Origin: Clostridiales bacterium Firm_04
GTDB lineage: Bacteria; Bacillota; Clostridia; Oscillospirales; Ruminococcaceae
DNA: 64,000 nucleotides
Direction: 5' to 3'
Assembly: GCA_001603005.1 (NCBI GenBank)
Contig: LVAJ01000030.1
Span: 1 to 64,000 of the forward strand
Under the pieces are notes generated by a model. The model did no database searches and was not told where the DNA came from. It saw nothing but the letters and a program-made list of their open reading frames with translations. A program made the position numbers and the translations under genes. Positions within the stretch are counted from its first letter, which is position 1. Each line of letters starts with the position of its first letter. Below are positions 53,158 to 61,436 of this stretch, one piece after another.

Positions 53158-53711
53158 AGCAGATCCTCCTTTTCCAGACGTTCGCGCAGCTTTTCGCGTG
53201 TTCTGCGCAGAATACTTTTCACGGTACTTTCCCGCATGCCGAGCTCTGCGGCGATTTCCGCGACCGGTATCATCGAAAAGTACCGCCGCATAAAAACGGT
53301 ACAATGCTTCGGAGGAAGCGCTTTGAGGAACGATTCCAGCGTATCATGCAGCGCCATGCGGTCGAGCACATGCTCGGTGTTCTCCTTTGCGGAGATACAT
53401 TCCGCCAGCTCATCAAGCACGAGCGGCATCTGTCCGCCGCCGCGCCGCTGGGCATGGTCTGCGGCATAGCGATTCAGCGCGAGATTGCGTGTGATCGCTG
53501 CAAGGAATGCCGAAAAACGCCGCGGCTTTGCGGGCGGGATCGCGTTCCATGCATGCAGCAGCGCATCATTCACGCATTCCTCCGCATCCAGACGATCGGA
53601 GAGTATATGCATTGCTACGGATCTGCATAGACCGCCGTACGCACGGTCTGCCTCCTCGATCCCCCGCTCGCTGCGGGCTTCAAACAATCCGATCAGTTTT
53701 TCGTCATTCAC
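53154..53711 (-). CDS. ECF-type RNA polymerase sigma factor
   Basis: 185 residues. Region 2 includes DRLDAEECVNDALLHAWNAIPP, and region 4 is LPPKHCTVFMRRYFSMIPVAEIAAELGMRESTVKSILRRTREKL. Between them lies a short linker, with no region 1 or 3, as expected for ECF factors. It directs RNA polymerase to stress or envelope genes. The GTG start at 53711 is preceded by AAAGGCGG; an ATG at 53729 would leave almost no leader from the ECF-type promoter. It is the first gene of the sigma/anti-sigma operon. Confidence 0.92.
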   Translation of the reverse strand: MNDEKLIGLFEARSERGIEEADRAYGGLCRSVAMHILSDRLDAEECVNDALLHAWNAIPPAKPRRFSAFLAAITRNLALNRYAADHAQRRGGGQMPLVLDELAECISAKENTEHVLDRMALHDTLESFLKALPPKHCTVFMRRYFSMIPVAEIAAELGMRESTVKSILRRTREKLRERLEKEDLL

Positions 53712-53746
53712 GGTGACACCGCCTTTCATGTTCCTCTGCTTAATAT

Positions 53747-53771
53747 GACAGCATTTCTTCCGAAAAGGTTG
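53747..53771 (-). promoter_or_regulatory. ECF-type promoter of the sigma/anti-sigma operon
   Basis: On the minus strand: GCAACC-TTTTC followed 17 bp after CAACC by GTC, then ATATTAAG. This resembles AAC-type -35 and CGTC-type -10 boxes of ECF sigma factors and lacks a sigma-A-type pair. Autoregulation is inferred. Confidence 0.7.
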
Positions 53772-53853
53772 CGCATTCCAAAAAATTTTTTTGCGGGCAA
53801 TTCCGGAGTATATAAAACCGCCGCAGCATCTCATGTTCCGCGCATTGCTTCTG

Positions 53854-53882
53854 TTGCAATTATCCGATATTTTTGTTATAAT
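53854..53882 (+). promoter_or_regulatory. Promoter of the SanA/YdcF-like gene
   Basis: TTGCAA (53854-53859), 17 bp, TATAAT (53877-53882) with a TG extension. Confidence 0.85.
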
Positions 53883-53915
53883 AATGGAGACGAATCAACC
53901 GGAAGGAGCCGATAT

Positions 53916-55385
53916 ATGAAACAAATCAAAACACACCGCCTGCTGCTCTGGCTCGTGCTGACCGTCCTCTTTTTTCTGACTGCGCATCTGATTGCGTGCA
54001 GGCTCGGGCAGGATACGACGGTGAACCTGCATATCGGCACGGGATATTCCGCCGATGAGATCGCATTTTCGCTCTCCGAGCCGGTCGCTGCATGCACAAA
54101 TCCCCGCGTCGAACAGGACATGTTCAAGGTGGATCTGCATGCGCTGAAAGCCGGAAAAGCCTATGCGGAAGTCACGCTCCCGAACGGCGATGCCGCACTT
54201 GAGATCGTCTATGTCCACAAAAGCGGCGTCATTGCCCTGAATACCTATCTCGGCAGGAGCCGCGGCAGCAGCAGCTATCTGATCGCGGCATTTCTCTCGA
54301 TCGCGCTGGCGCTGGTGCTCGCGATCCACGCCTACCGCGCCGCGCGGAACGCATGCATGTATCAGTATGCCTGCGCCGGTCTGTTCGGGCTGATTTTGTT
54401 TCTGTCGTTCACGCTGCTGGATTTTCTGCTGGTCGTGACCGGAGACCGCTCGCCGGAACAAGCGCTGATGTTCCTGCTCGACAGCGGCAGCATGTTTGCA
54501 GGCGTGCTGCTGCCGGTCGCATTCCTCATGTCCCTGTTCGTTACGGCGAACAATGTCATTCTGCTGAAGCGCGAGGGCTTCACATGGCGCAACATGCTCG
54601 GCACGATCCTCGGCGGATTTCTCTGCTGCGCATCCCTTACGCCGATGGTGCTCTACCGGATCGCCGAATCGGTCAATTTCTCGGAGATGCACCGCGAGAC
54701 CAGCGCTGCCCGCTATACGATGATGTTCGCGGAAAGTGTGATCTACGGCTGCCTTGCGTATCTGGAATGCATTCTGCTCGGCGTCATCGTGCTCGGCATC
54801 GCGTCCGCAAGGCATATTCCGGCGTTCAATAAGGATCATATCCTGATCCTCGGCTGCAAGGTCGGCGCAGACGGCAAGCCGACCAAGCTGCTCCAGAGCC
54901 GCATCGACCGCGCGATCGAATTTGCCGAAATGCAGAAACAGGCGACCGGAAAAGAACTGATCTTCGTGCCCTCCGGCGGAAAAGGCGCCGATGAGGTGAT
55001 CGCGGAAGCTGTGTGCATCAAAAATTATCTGCTGGAACAGGGGATTCCCGAAAGCCGGATCCTGACAGAGGATCGCTCCGAAACCACCGCGCAGAATCTC
55101 CGCTATTCCTACGAGCTGATCTCCGCGGACAAGCCGGACGCCGAGATCGCGTTTTCCACCACGAATTACCATGTGTTCCGCGCCGGCGCGCTTGCCTATG
55201 CGCAGGGGCACCGGTTCGAGGGCATCGGCGCAAAGACAAAGCAGTATTTCTGGCTGAATGCATTTGTCCGCGAATTTATCGCCGTGATCTACGAAACCAA
55301 GCGCCTGCACATCACGCTGCTGGCGTACATCGTCACGGCAATCGCCGCCGTCACGCTGATCCTCTATCATGCGGCGCAGTTTTAA
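53916..55385 (+). CDS. Membrane protein with C-terminal DUF218 (SanA/YdcF/ElyC) domain
   Basis: 489 residues. An N-terminal helix and an outside segment of about 100 residues precede a block of six or so helices (about 110-310). Then comes a DUF218 domain starting DHILILGCKVGADGKPTKLLQSRIDRAIE, with LIFVPSGGKGADEVI and EDRSETTAQNLRYSYEL, and a last C-terminal helix. DUF218 proteins (ElyC, SanA) affect wall integrity and lipid-carrier recycling in enterobacteria; the catalytic role is not settled. The start follows GGAAGGAG. It is divergent from the PASTA/ECF operon and could share envelope-stress control. Confidence 0.85.
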   Translation: MKQIKTHRLLLWLVLTVLFFLTAHLIACRLGQDTTVNLHIGTGYSADEIAFSLSEPVAACTNPRVEQDMFKVDLHALKAGKAYAEVTLPNGDAALEIVYVHKSGVIALNTYLGRSRGSSSYLIAAFLSIALALVLAIHAYRAARNACMYQYACAGLFGLILFLSFTLLDFLLVVTGDRSPEQALMFLLDSGSMFAGVLLPVAFLMSLFVTANNVILLKREGFTWRNMLGTILGGFLCCASLTPMVLYRIAESVNFSEMHRETSAARYTMMFAESVIYGCLAYLECILLGVIVLGIASARHIPAFNKDHILILGCKVGADGKPTKLLQSRIDRAIEFAEMQKQATGKELIFVPSGGKGADEVIAEAVCIKNYLLEQGIPESRILTEDRSETTAQNLRYSYELISADKPDAEIAFSTTNYHVFRAGALAYAQGHRFEGIGAKTKQYFWLNAFVREFIAVIYETKRLHITLLAYIVTAIAAVTLILYHAAQF

Positions 55386-55449
55386 GGTGACGGATCAAAA
55401 AGCAATCGCCCCGTTCTGAATCGCCCGGAGATATCACAATATCCACAAA

Positions 55450-55485
55450 CAAAGGCGCTGAATTGCTGTTCAGCGCCTTTTGTTG
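55450..55485. terminator. Bidirectional terminator
   Basis: AAAGGCGCTGAA/TTCAGCGCCTTTT lies between two convergent genes. Confidence 0.9.
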
Positions 55486-55519
55486 CAGTTGTAAAGATAT
55501 CGCTTCGCGATAATGATAA

Positions 55520-56473
55520 TCACACCGCTCTGCCGAGGAATGCAGCGCCGATGATGCCGGCGTCGTTGCCGAGCTTTGCGATCACGATTTCCGCATTCTT
55601 CTCCGAATTTCTGGTATAGACCTCTTTCGCGATCAGCTCCTTGACCGGCAGAAGCAGCGCGTCGCCCTCATTGCAGACGCCGCCGCCGATGCAGAGTACA
55701 TCCGGCTGGAAAATGTTGATCGTGTTGGTGATGCCCGCTGCGAGTGCGCGGATATAGAAATCGACAACGTCCTTTGCCGCGGCATCGCCCTTGCGCATGC
55801 AGTCAAACGCGGTGCGTGCCGAGACCTTGCCCTGCTCCGCTGCCATCTTTGCCATTGCACTTTCCGGATGCTTGGCGATCGCTTCCTCGGTCATGCGGAT
55901 GAGTCCGGTCGCAGAGGAATAGACCTCGAAGCAGCCCTTTCTGCCGCAGGTGCACTGCGGGCCGTCCATATTCAGGACGGTGTGACCGATCTCCGCGCCC
56001 GCGAAGTTCGAGCCGGAATAGATCTTGCCGTCGATGACGATGCCGCCGCCGACGCCCGTGCCGAGCGTAATGCAGATCGCATTCGTTGCGCCCTTTGCAG
56101 CGCCTGCGACATATTCGCCGTAAGCCGCAGCATTTGCGTCATTTTCGACGAATGCCGGCAGACCGGTCGCCTCGGAGATCCACTTGACCATCGGGACATT
56201 GTGGAAATCGAGGTTGTTGGAATACTCGATGATGCCGGTCGCAGAATTGGCAATGCCCGGCGTACCGATGCCGATCCACTCGACCTGATCGGTGGTCAGC
56301 CCGCCCTCTTTGATCGCATCCAGCGCACATGCTGCCATATCCGCAGCGATCTCCTCTGCCGGACGCGGCCGGTTTGTCTTGCGGGAAACTTTCTTGAGAA
56401 TCTGATAATTCTCATCCACAAGTCCGGCGACGATATTGGTTCCGCCGAGGTCAATTCCGATATAATATTTCAT
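55520..56473 (-). CDS. ROK-family glucokinase
   Basis: 317 residues. The ATP site is GIDLGGTNIVAGLVD, the catalytic Asp lies in VENDANAAAYGEYVAGAA, and LGTGVGGGIVIDGKI follows. The ROK zinc motif is CTCGRKGCFEVY. It phosphorylates glucose (or a related hexose) with ATP in the cytosol. The start follows GGAGG. It lies downstream of manA and an unknown gene on the same strand, 72 bp after the latter, suggesting a small hexose-phosphate operon. Confidence 0.93.
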   Translation of the reverse strand: MKYYIGIDLGGTNIVAGLVDENYQILKKVSRKTNRPRPAEEIAADMAACALDAIKEGGLTTDQVEWIGIGTPGIANSATGIIEYSNNLDFHNVPMVKWISEATGLPAFVENDANAAAYGEYVAGAAKGATNAICITLGTGVGGGIVIDGKIYSGSNFAGAEIGHTVLNMDGPQCTCGRKGCFEVYSSATGLIRMTEEAIAKHPESAMAKMAAEQGKVSARTAFDCMRKGDAAAKDVVDFYIRALAAGITNTINIFQPDVLCIGGGVCNEGDALLLPVKELIAKEVYTRNSEKNAEIVIAKLGNDAGIIGAAFLGRAV

Positions 56474-56545
56474 TTGGTTCCTCCGTATTTTCACCGTTCC
56501 GGTGTTTTATAGTATCTGCAAAATGCAATTGTTGCATGCATTCTG

Positions 56546-57412
56546 TCATTCGTCATCTTCCGAAAACCCGCAGTCCGCAAAGAACTGTTCATCGAACAGC
56601 TCCCTGCCGCCGTTCGCCTTGACCGCACGGATCGCGGTCTGCTGGTGATACTCAAAATCCTCGATGATGAACGGCACTTTGCGCCCGAAGCGCTGCTCCG
56701 TGAACCGCTCCTGATGCAGCTCCATGACAGCGAGCGCCGCCAGATCATAGATGCGCATTTTCAGATCCTCGTCATCTTCTTCGAGGTCATAGCCCTGCGA
56801 CTCGCACCATTCTGTCAGCGGCTCCGCATCCAGCGAACGGAAGCAATCATCCGTCCAGTTCGCAAAATTCCAGCGTTCCGCGTTCTTTTCGCGGTTTTCC
56901 GCATCGGTCTGCGGCGTGTTATACGCAAGCCAGAGGTCGCCGCCCGGCGTATTCGCTTCGTCATAGCCGAGATGATAGCCGATCTCCAGCATGCAGACAT
57001 CCGATTCCGGAATATCCGTCAGCGTGTCCTTGAGCCATGCCTTCAGTTCGATCACGAATGCGCGGTCTCCGGCATCGACGGCTTCCGGTTCATAGGCTTC
57101 GACTTCTTCGTCAAGGTCGATCTCGTCGAATCCCATGCCGCCCATGAGATTGCTCATACCGGCAAACAGATCGTCGAATCCGCCTTCAAAGCCGCCGGAA
57201 AGCCCCTCGCCGTTCATGCCGCCCATCTGCTCGGCAATGCTGTCGAGGTCATCGGGCATCACGCCGCCCTGTGCGACCATGCCGCTGACTCTGTCCAGCG
57301 CCGCATCCATGCCCGGAAACTTCATCAGCTTTTGCAGCTGCGGGTTCTGCAAAACGCTGTCCGCGGTATCGTCATCGACACCGAACTGTCTCATCAAGTC
57401 TTTCAGATCCAT
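56546..57412 (-). CDS. Hypothetical acidic protein between manA and the ROK kinase
   Basis: 288 residues, soluble. An N-terminal helical segment (MDLKDLMRQFGVDDDTADSV) is followed by a Gly/Met-rich low-complexity region (about 48-95), then an acidic mixed domain rich in Trp and Glu. No family recognised. It starts 3 bp after the manA stop with a GAGGAAAT site, so it is co-transcribed with manA. Neighbours suggest a link with hexose metabolism only by position. Confidence 0.75.
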   Translation of the reverse strand: MDLKDLMRQFGVDDDTADSVLQNPQLQKLMKFPGMDAALDRVSGMVAQGGVMPDDLDSIAEQMGGMNGEGLSGGFEGGFDDLFAGMSNLMGGMGFDEIDLDEEVEAYEPEAVDAGDRAFVIELKAWLKDTLTDIPESDVCMLEIGYHLGYDEANTPGGDLWLAYNTPQTDAENREKNAERWNFANWTDDCFRSLDAEPLTEWCESQGYDLEEDDEDLKMRIYDLAALAVMELHQERFTEQRFGRKVPFIIEDFEYHQQTAIRAVKANGGRELFDEQFFADCGFSEDDE

Positions 57413-57415
57413 AAA

Positions 57416-58396
57416 TTATTTCCTCGGTAATGTTCTTGTCATCAGCAGCGTACACGCCTTGCTGCGGAGCATATACGCGCCGAAATTCGCCGGCAGGAAG
57501 ACCGAATCGCCCTTGCGAACCGGCATCACAACGCCGGAATCATAGACCAGCGCAGCCTCGCCCTCTGTGCAGAGCAGATGCGTATACGACACACCCTCGC
57601 TCGCCGGAAACGCTGCCTCGCCCGTGACATGCAGCTCCGTGACCGTAAAATACGGGCAGTCCGCGATGACCGCTGCGGTATATCCCTGATATTCAGTCTG
57701 CGGCGGCTTTCTGCGCGGCGGTGCCGGCCATGTCTTTGTCACGTCCACAGCCTTGTCAATATGCAATTCCCGCGGCTGACCGTCCTTGCCGACGCGGTCA
57801 TAGTCAAACACGCGGTAGGTGAGATTGGAGTTCTGCTGGATCTCGGCGACCAGAATGCCCGCACCGATCGCATGCAGCGTGCCTGCCTCAATGAAGAAGA
57901 CATCGCCCTTTTTGACCGGTACCAGCTGCAAATATTCCGTCAGCGTGCCCTGCTGAATGACGCGCCGGAACTCATCCTTTGTCAGCTCGCGGTTGAGTCC
58001 GCAGGCAAGCGCCGCGCCTTCCTCGCAGTCCATGACATACCAGCATTCGGTCTTGCCGTTCTCGCCGTTCTCGTGCTCCCGTGCATAGCGGTCGTCCGGA
58101 TGCACCTGCACGCTGAGATCCTGACAGGCATCAATCAGCTTGATCAGCACAGGGAAGGATGAAAGCCGCGCAGCGCCCTCGCCGACGCGCGCTGCCCAGT
58201 CCTGCTCCAGATACGCCCGGAGTGTCATGCCCTTGCAGACGCTGTTCATGATGACAGATTCGCCTGCCGGATGACAGGAAAGCTCCCAGCTTTCAGCAAC
58301 ATGTTCGTAATCGCACTGCTTGCCGAAGTCATCGCGCAGCCGTGTTCCGCCCCAGATATAATCCTGAAACGCAGGCAAAAGTTTCAAAGGTTCCAT
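57416..58396 (-). CDS. manA: Mannose-6-phosphate isomerase, class I
   Basis: 326 residues, a short class I phosphomannose isomerase of the Bacillus type. Motifs: QDYIWGGTRLRDDFG, the metal-binding VQVHPDD, ECWYVMD, and FFIEAGTLHAIGAGILVAEIQQNSNLTYRVFDYDR. It interconverts mannose-6-phosphate and fructose-6-phosphate using zinc. The start at 58396 is set by AAAGGGGAT 8 bp upstream; an earlier ATG lies in that site. First gene of the manA-unknown-ROK unit; I did not find a convincing promoter in the 180 bp upstream. Confidence 0.94.
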   Translation of the reverse strand: MEPLKLLPAFQDYIWGGTRLRDDFGKQCDYEHVAESWELSCHPAGESVIMNSVCKGMTLRAYLEQDWAARVGEGAARLSSFPVLIKLIDACQDLSVQVHPDDRYAREHENGENGKTECWYVMDCEEGAALACGLNRELTKDEFRRVIQQGTLTEYLQLVPVKKGDVFFIEAGTLHAIGAGILVAEIQQNSNLTYRVFDYDRVGKDGQPRELHIDKAVDVTKTWPAPPRRKPPQTEYQGYTAAVIADCPYFTVTELHVTGEAAFPASEGVSYTHLLCTEGEAALVYDSGVVMPVRKGDSVFLPANFGAYMLRSKACTLLMTRTLPRK

Positions 58397-58576
58397 AGCA
58401 TGATCCCCTTTCATAGCATTTCGGAATGCGTGATGCGGATTTTCCGCAGAAAAGCATGGGTTTCAAAGAGATGGAAAGATTGCTGTGATGATTGCTTCGT
58501 TTCTTAGAATATCGCCGTATGGAGTATTTGACCGTGCGCACAGAAAGGGCGGCATGCCTGCGGACTGACCGTTTTT

Positions 58577-60439
58577 TCAGGCATCCGGAAGCTCCTGAAT
58601 CAGCTCATAGAGCGCAAGACCGGTCTCGGGCCTGACACCTGCGGTCCGCGCGAGCTGCTCCGGCGATGCGGCTTTCAGCAGTGCACGGGTTTTATACGTG
58701 AGCAGCAGCTTCTGCGCTTTTTTCTCACCGATGCCCGGCACCTGTGTGAGCGTCAGCGCATAGCTGGATTTTTTGTGCTTTGTTTTCATATAGGTGATCG
58801 CATAGCGGTGCACCTCATCCTGAATGCGGGTGAGCAGCGCAAATGCGGCTCTGCTCTCGCGCACGGCGATCTCGCCGCCGTTTGTGGCAATGGCGCGCGT
58901 CCGGTGCTTGGAGTCCTTGACCATGCCGAACAGCGGCACCTGCAGATTCAGTTCTTCGAGGATCGGTGCGATTGCGCCGACATGCGTCTGTCCGCCGTCC
59001 AGCAGGATCAGGTCGGGCAGCACGGCAAATGCATTGAGTGCACGCTGCGTTTCATCCTGTTCGCGCTGCGCCTTGAAATATTCGCCGAAGCGCCGGCGAA
59101 TGACTTCCTGCATGGCGGCATAATCGTTCTGCTGATCGAGCTCCTTGATCGAGAACCGGCGATAAGCGCTTTTGAGCGGTCTGCCGTTCTCAAAGACGAC
59201 CATGCCCGCGACCATTGCCGCCGAGGACAGGTTCGAGATATCATAGGATTCGATGCGCAGGGGCGGCTTTTCGAGCCGGAGCGCCCTTGCGAGTTCTTCC
59301 AGCCCGAGCAGCTCGCGGCTGGTTCTGCCGGAACGGAGCGAGAGCTTTTCGCCGGCATTGTGCTTTGCCATGAGTACGAGCCGGTGTCTTGCGCCGCGCA
59401 CGGGCTGTTCGATCGTGACCGTTCTGCCGGCGCGGTCGGAGAGCATGCTGCAGATCAGCTCGCTTTCCGCAGGCATCCGCTCCACGAGGATCGTTTTCGG
59501 GAGATCGCTTCCGCTGCGGGTGCTGTAATACTGCGGCAGAAAATCGCTGAGCGGCTGCTCCGAAAGCGCCTCTGACGAGATCACGAAGGAATTTTGGTCA
59601 TAGAGCCGTCCGCTTCGATAGATCAGCACGGAAATGACCGTCGTATCATTGGATTCCGCGGTGCCGATCACATCGGTATCGGCAGTGACCGCGTCCATAA
59701 TGTCCTGTTTTTCGCCGGCACTGCGGATCGCGGCGATGCGGTCGCGCAGGCGGGCAGCTTCCTCAAAGTCGAGCCGGTCGGCGGCAGCCGTCATGCGCTG
59801 CTCAAGCGCCGTGATCGTATGATCGCCGCCCTGTCTGATAAACCGCACGGCATCATTGACCGCCTCGGCATATTCCGATGCAGAGATATTGCCGCGGCAG
59901 ACGCCCATGCACTGCCCGATGTGATAATTGAGGCAGGGGCGCTCCTTGCGGAAGCTTTCCGGAAACTGCCGGTGACAGGTCGGCAGCTGAAACATGCGGT
60001 TGACCGTATTGACCGTCTGTCTTGCGGTAAATCCGCTCATATAGGGGCCTAGAAACGTCCCGTCGCCGTCCGCATGCAGCTCCGCGGTGATCCGCGAATA
60101 GGGCGGCGGCGAAACTTTGATATAGTGATAGCCCTTGTCGTCCTTCAGCAGAATATTATAGCGCGGCTTATGCTGCTTGATGAGCGAGCATTCGAGCACC
60201 AGCGCTTCATATTCGGAATCCGTGACGATAAAATCGTAGTCATAGACCTGCGAGACCATCTGCGCAGTCTTCGGCGTATGATCCGGATGATCGCGGAAAT
60301 AACTGGTCACGCGGTTCCTGAGATTCTTGGCTTTGCCGATATAGATGATCTTCTCCTGCGCATTTTTCATGATATACACGCCGGGAGAGGTCGTCAGCGC
60401 GGCGGTTTTCCGCTGCAAATAGGGGAGTCTGGGATTCAT
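58577..60439 (-). CDS. uvrC: Excinuclease ABC subunit C
   Basis: 620 residues of normal UvrC length. The N-terminal GIY-YIG nuclease domain is GVYIMKNAQEKIIYIGKAKNL. A Cys-containing CLNYHIGQCMGVC motif and a UVR domain (MTAAADRLDFEEAARLRDRI) follow. The C-terminal RNase-H-like nuclease (IESYDISNLSS, PDLILLDGGQTHVG) and helix-hairpin-helix motif (LTQVPGIGEKKAQKLL) complete it. It cuts both sides of DNA lesions after UvrAB. The start overlaps the previous stop (ATGA), so it is coupled to a membrane-protein gene. Confidence 0.97.
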   Translation of the reverse strand: MNPRLPYLQRKTAALTTSPGVYIMKNAQEKIIYIGKAKNLRNRVTSYFRDHPDHTPKTAQMVSQVYDYDFIVTDSEYEALVLECSLIKQHKPRYNILLKDDKGYHYIKVSPPPYSRITAELHADGDGTFLGPYMSGFTARQTVNTVNRMFQLPTCHRQFPESFRKERPCLNYHIGQCMGVCRGNISASEYAEAVNDAVRFIRQGGDHTITALEQRMTAAADRLDFEEAARLRDRIAAIRSAGEKQDIMDAVTADTDVIGTAESNDTTVISVLIYRSGRLYDQNSFVISSEALSEQPLSDFLPQYYSTRSGSDLPKTILVERMPAESELICSMLSDRAGRTVTIEQPVRGARHRLVLMAKHNAGEKLSLRSGRTSRELLGLEELARALRLEKPPLRIESYDISNLSSAAMVAGMVVFENGRPLKSAYRRFSIKELDQQNDYAAMQEVIRRRFGEYFKAQREQDETQRALNAFAVLPDLILLDGGQTHVGAIAPILEELNLQVPLFGMVKDSKHRTRAIATNGGEIAVRESRAAFALLTRIQDEVHRYAITYMKTKHKKSSYALTLTQVPGIGEKKAQKLLLTYKTRALLKAASPEQLARTAGVRPETGLALYELIQELPDA

Positions 60440-61431
60440 GCGTCCTCGCCGTCCTCATCGTCTTCTGCGCTGTCATCGTCATCATATTCATCGTCGTACT
60501 CGTCATCGTACTCGTCGTCATCGGCCTCATCGACGCCGAACTCATACTCAAACTTTTCATGCTCATCGGTCAGCACGATCTTCTCATCGGTCGGCGTGAG
60601 CTTATGAATCAGACGCTTCAGCTTCTTTTTCAGCGTCATCGGGCCGTCATAGTCCGGCAGCTCGACCATTGTCGGCGTATCGGCAAACATGGTCGAGGAG
60701 ATCTCGGAGACCTTTGCCTGATCGCCGTAGCAGTCGATGTCGAGTTCTTCGAGCGCCAGCTCCCGCACCATTGCGGTGAAGAAGATGATATATGCGATCG
60801 CATTGACCAGAATGCTTGCATACACGCGGTATCCCGCCGCGCAGGTCAGCATGCCCGCGAGAATGACTGCGGTCGTGACGATGACAATGGTCTGCAGCTT
60901 TTTGTTCTGCGGATCGAGCATCAGCAGCGAAAGCGATACGCCCGCCGAAAAAATGACATGCGCAATGATGAGCGGAACCGACAGTCCGACATACCGGATC
61001 GACGGAAAAACGCCAAATTCCAGCAGCATCAATCCGACCTCAACCGCAATATATGCGATCAGCAGCCCCTTCATGATGCCGCGGGCGCGCACGAGTCTGT
61101 CCAGCCAGACTGCACAGATCGTGAACAGCATAAACGCGATTCCCTCGATCGAAAAGGCGAACACCTCAAACGGGATAAACCCCTTGCCTTCTTTGCCGAG
61201 GGTATAATAGTACAGCACACTGACGATGATAAAGATGATAAACAGAATATTCGCCATTCTGCCCATTTTCATGCAGTCCATCAGCGTGTATTTTTTGGCT
61301 TCGCCGTGCTCGCGCCGGTATTCACGGCGGTCGCTCCACGACATCTTCGCGATATCCGCTTCGCCGGAACGCTGTCTGCGCCGCCGTTCGTTCCGGTCGA
61401 TCTCCGGCTGCTTCTGCGCCTGCTTCTTCAT
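60436..61431 (-). CDS. Membrane protein with basic N-terminus and acidic repeat tail
   Basis: 331 residues. A basic first 45 residues (NERRRRQRSG, DRREYRREHG) precede seven or so membrane helices (about 58-225) and a soluble tail ending in a repeated DDEYDDEYDDEYDD run and further Asp/Glu. No family recognised. It lies 5 bp after purD and overlaps uvrC, so it is in one transcript with both. The acidic repeat corresponds to a short tandem repeat in the DNA near 60480-60520. Confidence 0.82.
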   Translation of the reverse strand: MKKQAQKQPEIDRNERRRRQRSGEADIAKMSWSDRREYRREHGEAKKYTLMDCMKMGRMANILFIIFIIVSVLYYYTLGKEGKGFIPFEVFAFSIEGIAFMLFTICAVWLDRLVRARGIMKGLLIAYIAVEVGLMLLEFGVFPSIRYVGLSVPLIIAHVIFSAGVSLSLLMLDPQNKKLQTIVIVTTAVILAGMLTCAAGYRVYASILVNAIAYIIFFTAMVRELALEELDIDCYGDQAKVSEISSTMFADTPTMVELPDYDGPMTLKKKLKRLIHKLTPTDEKIVLTDEHEKFEYEFGVDEADDDEYDDEYDDEYDDDDSAEDDEDGEDA

Positions 61432-61436
61432 TTTGC

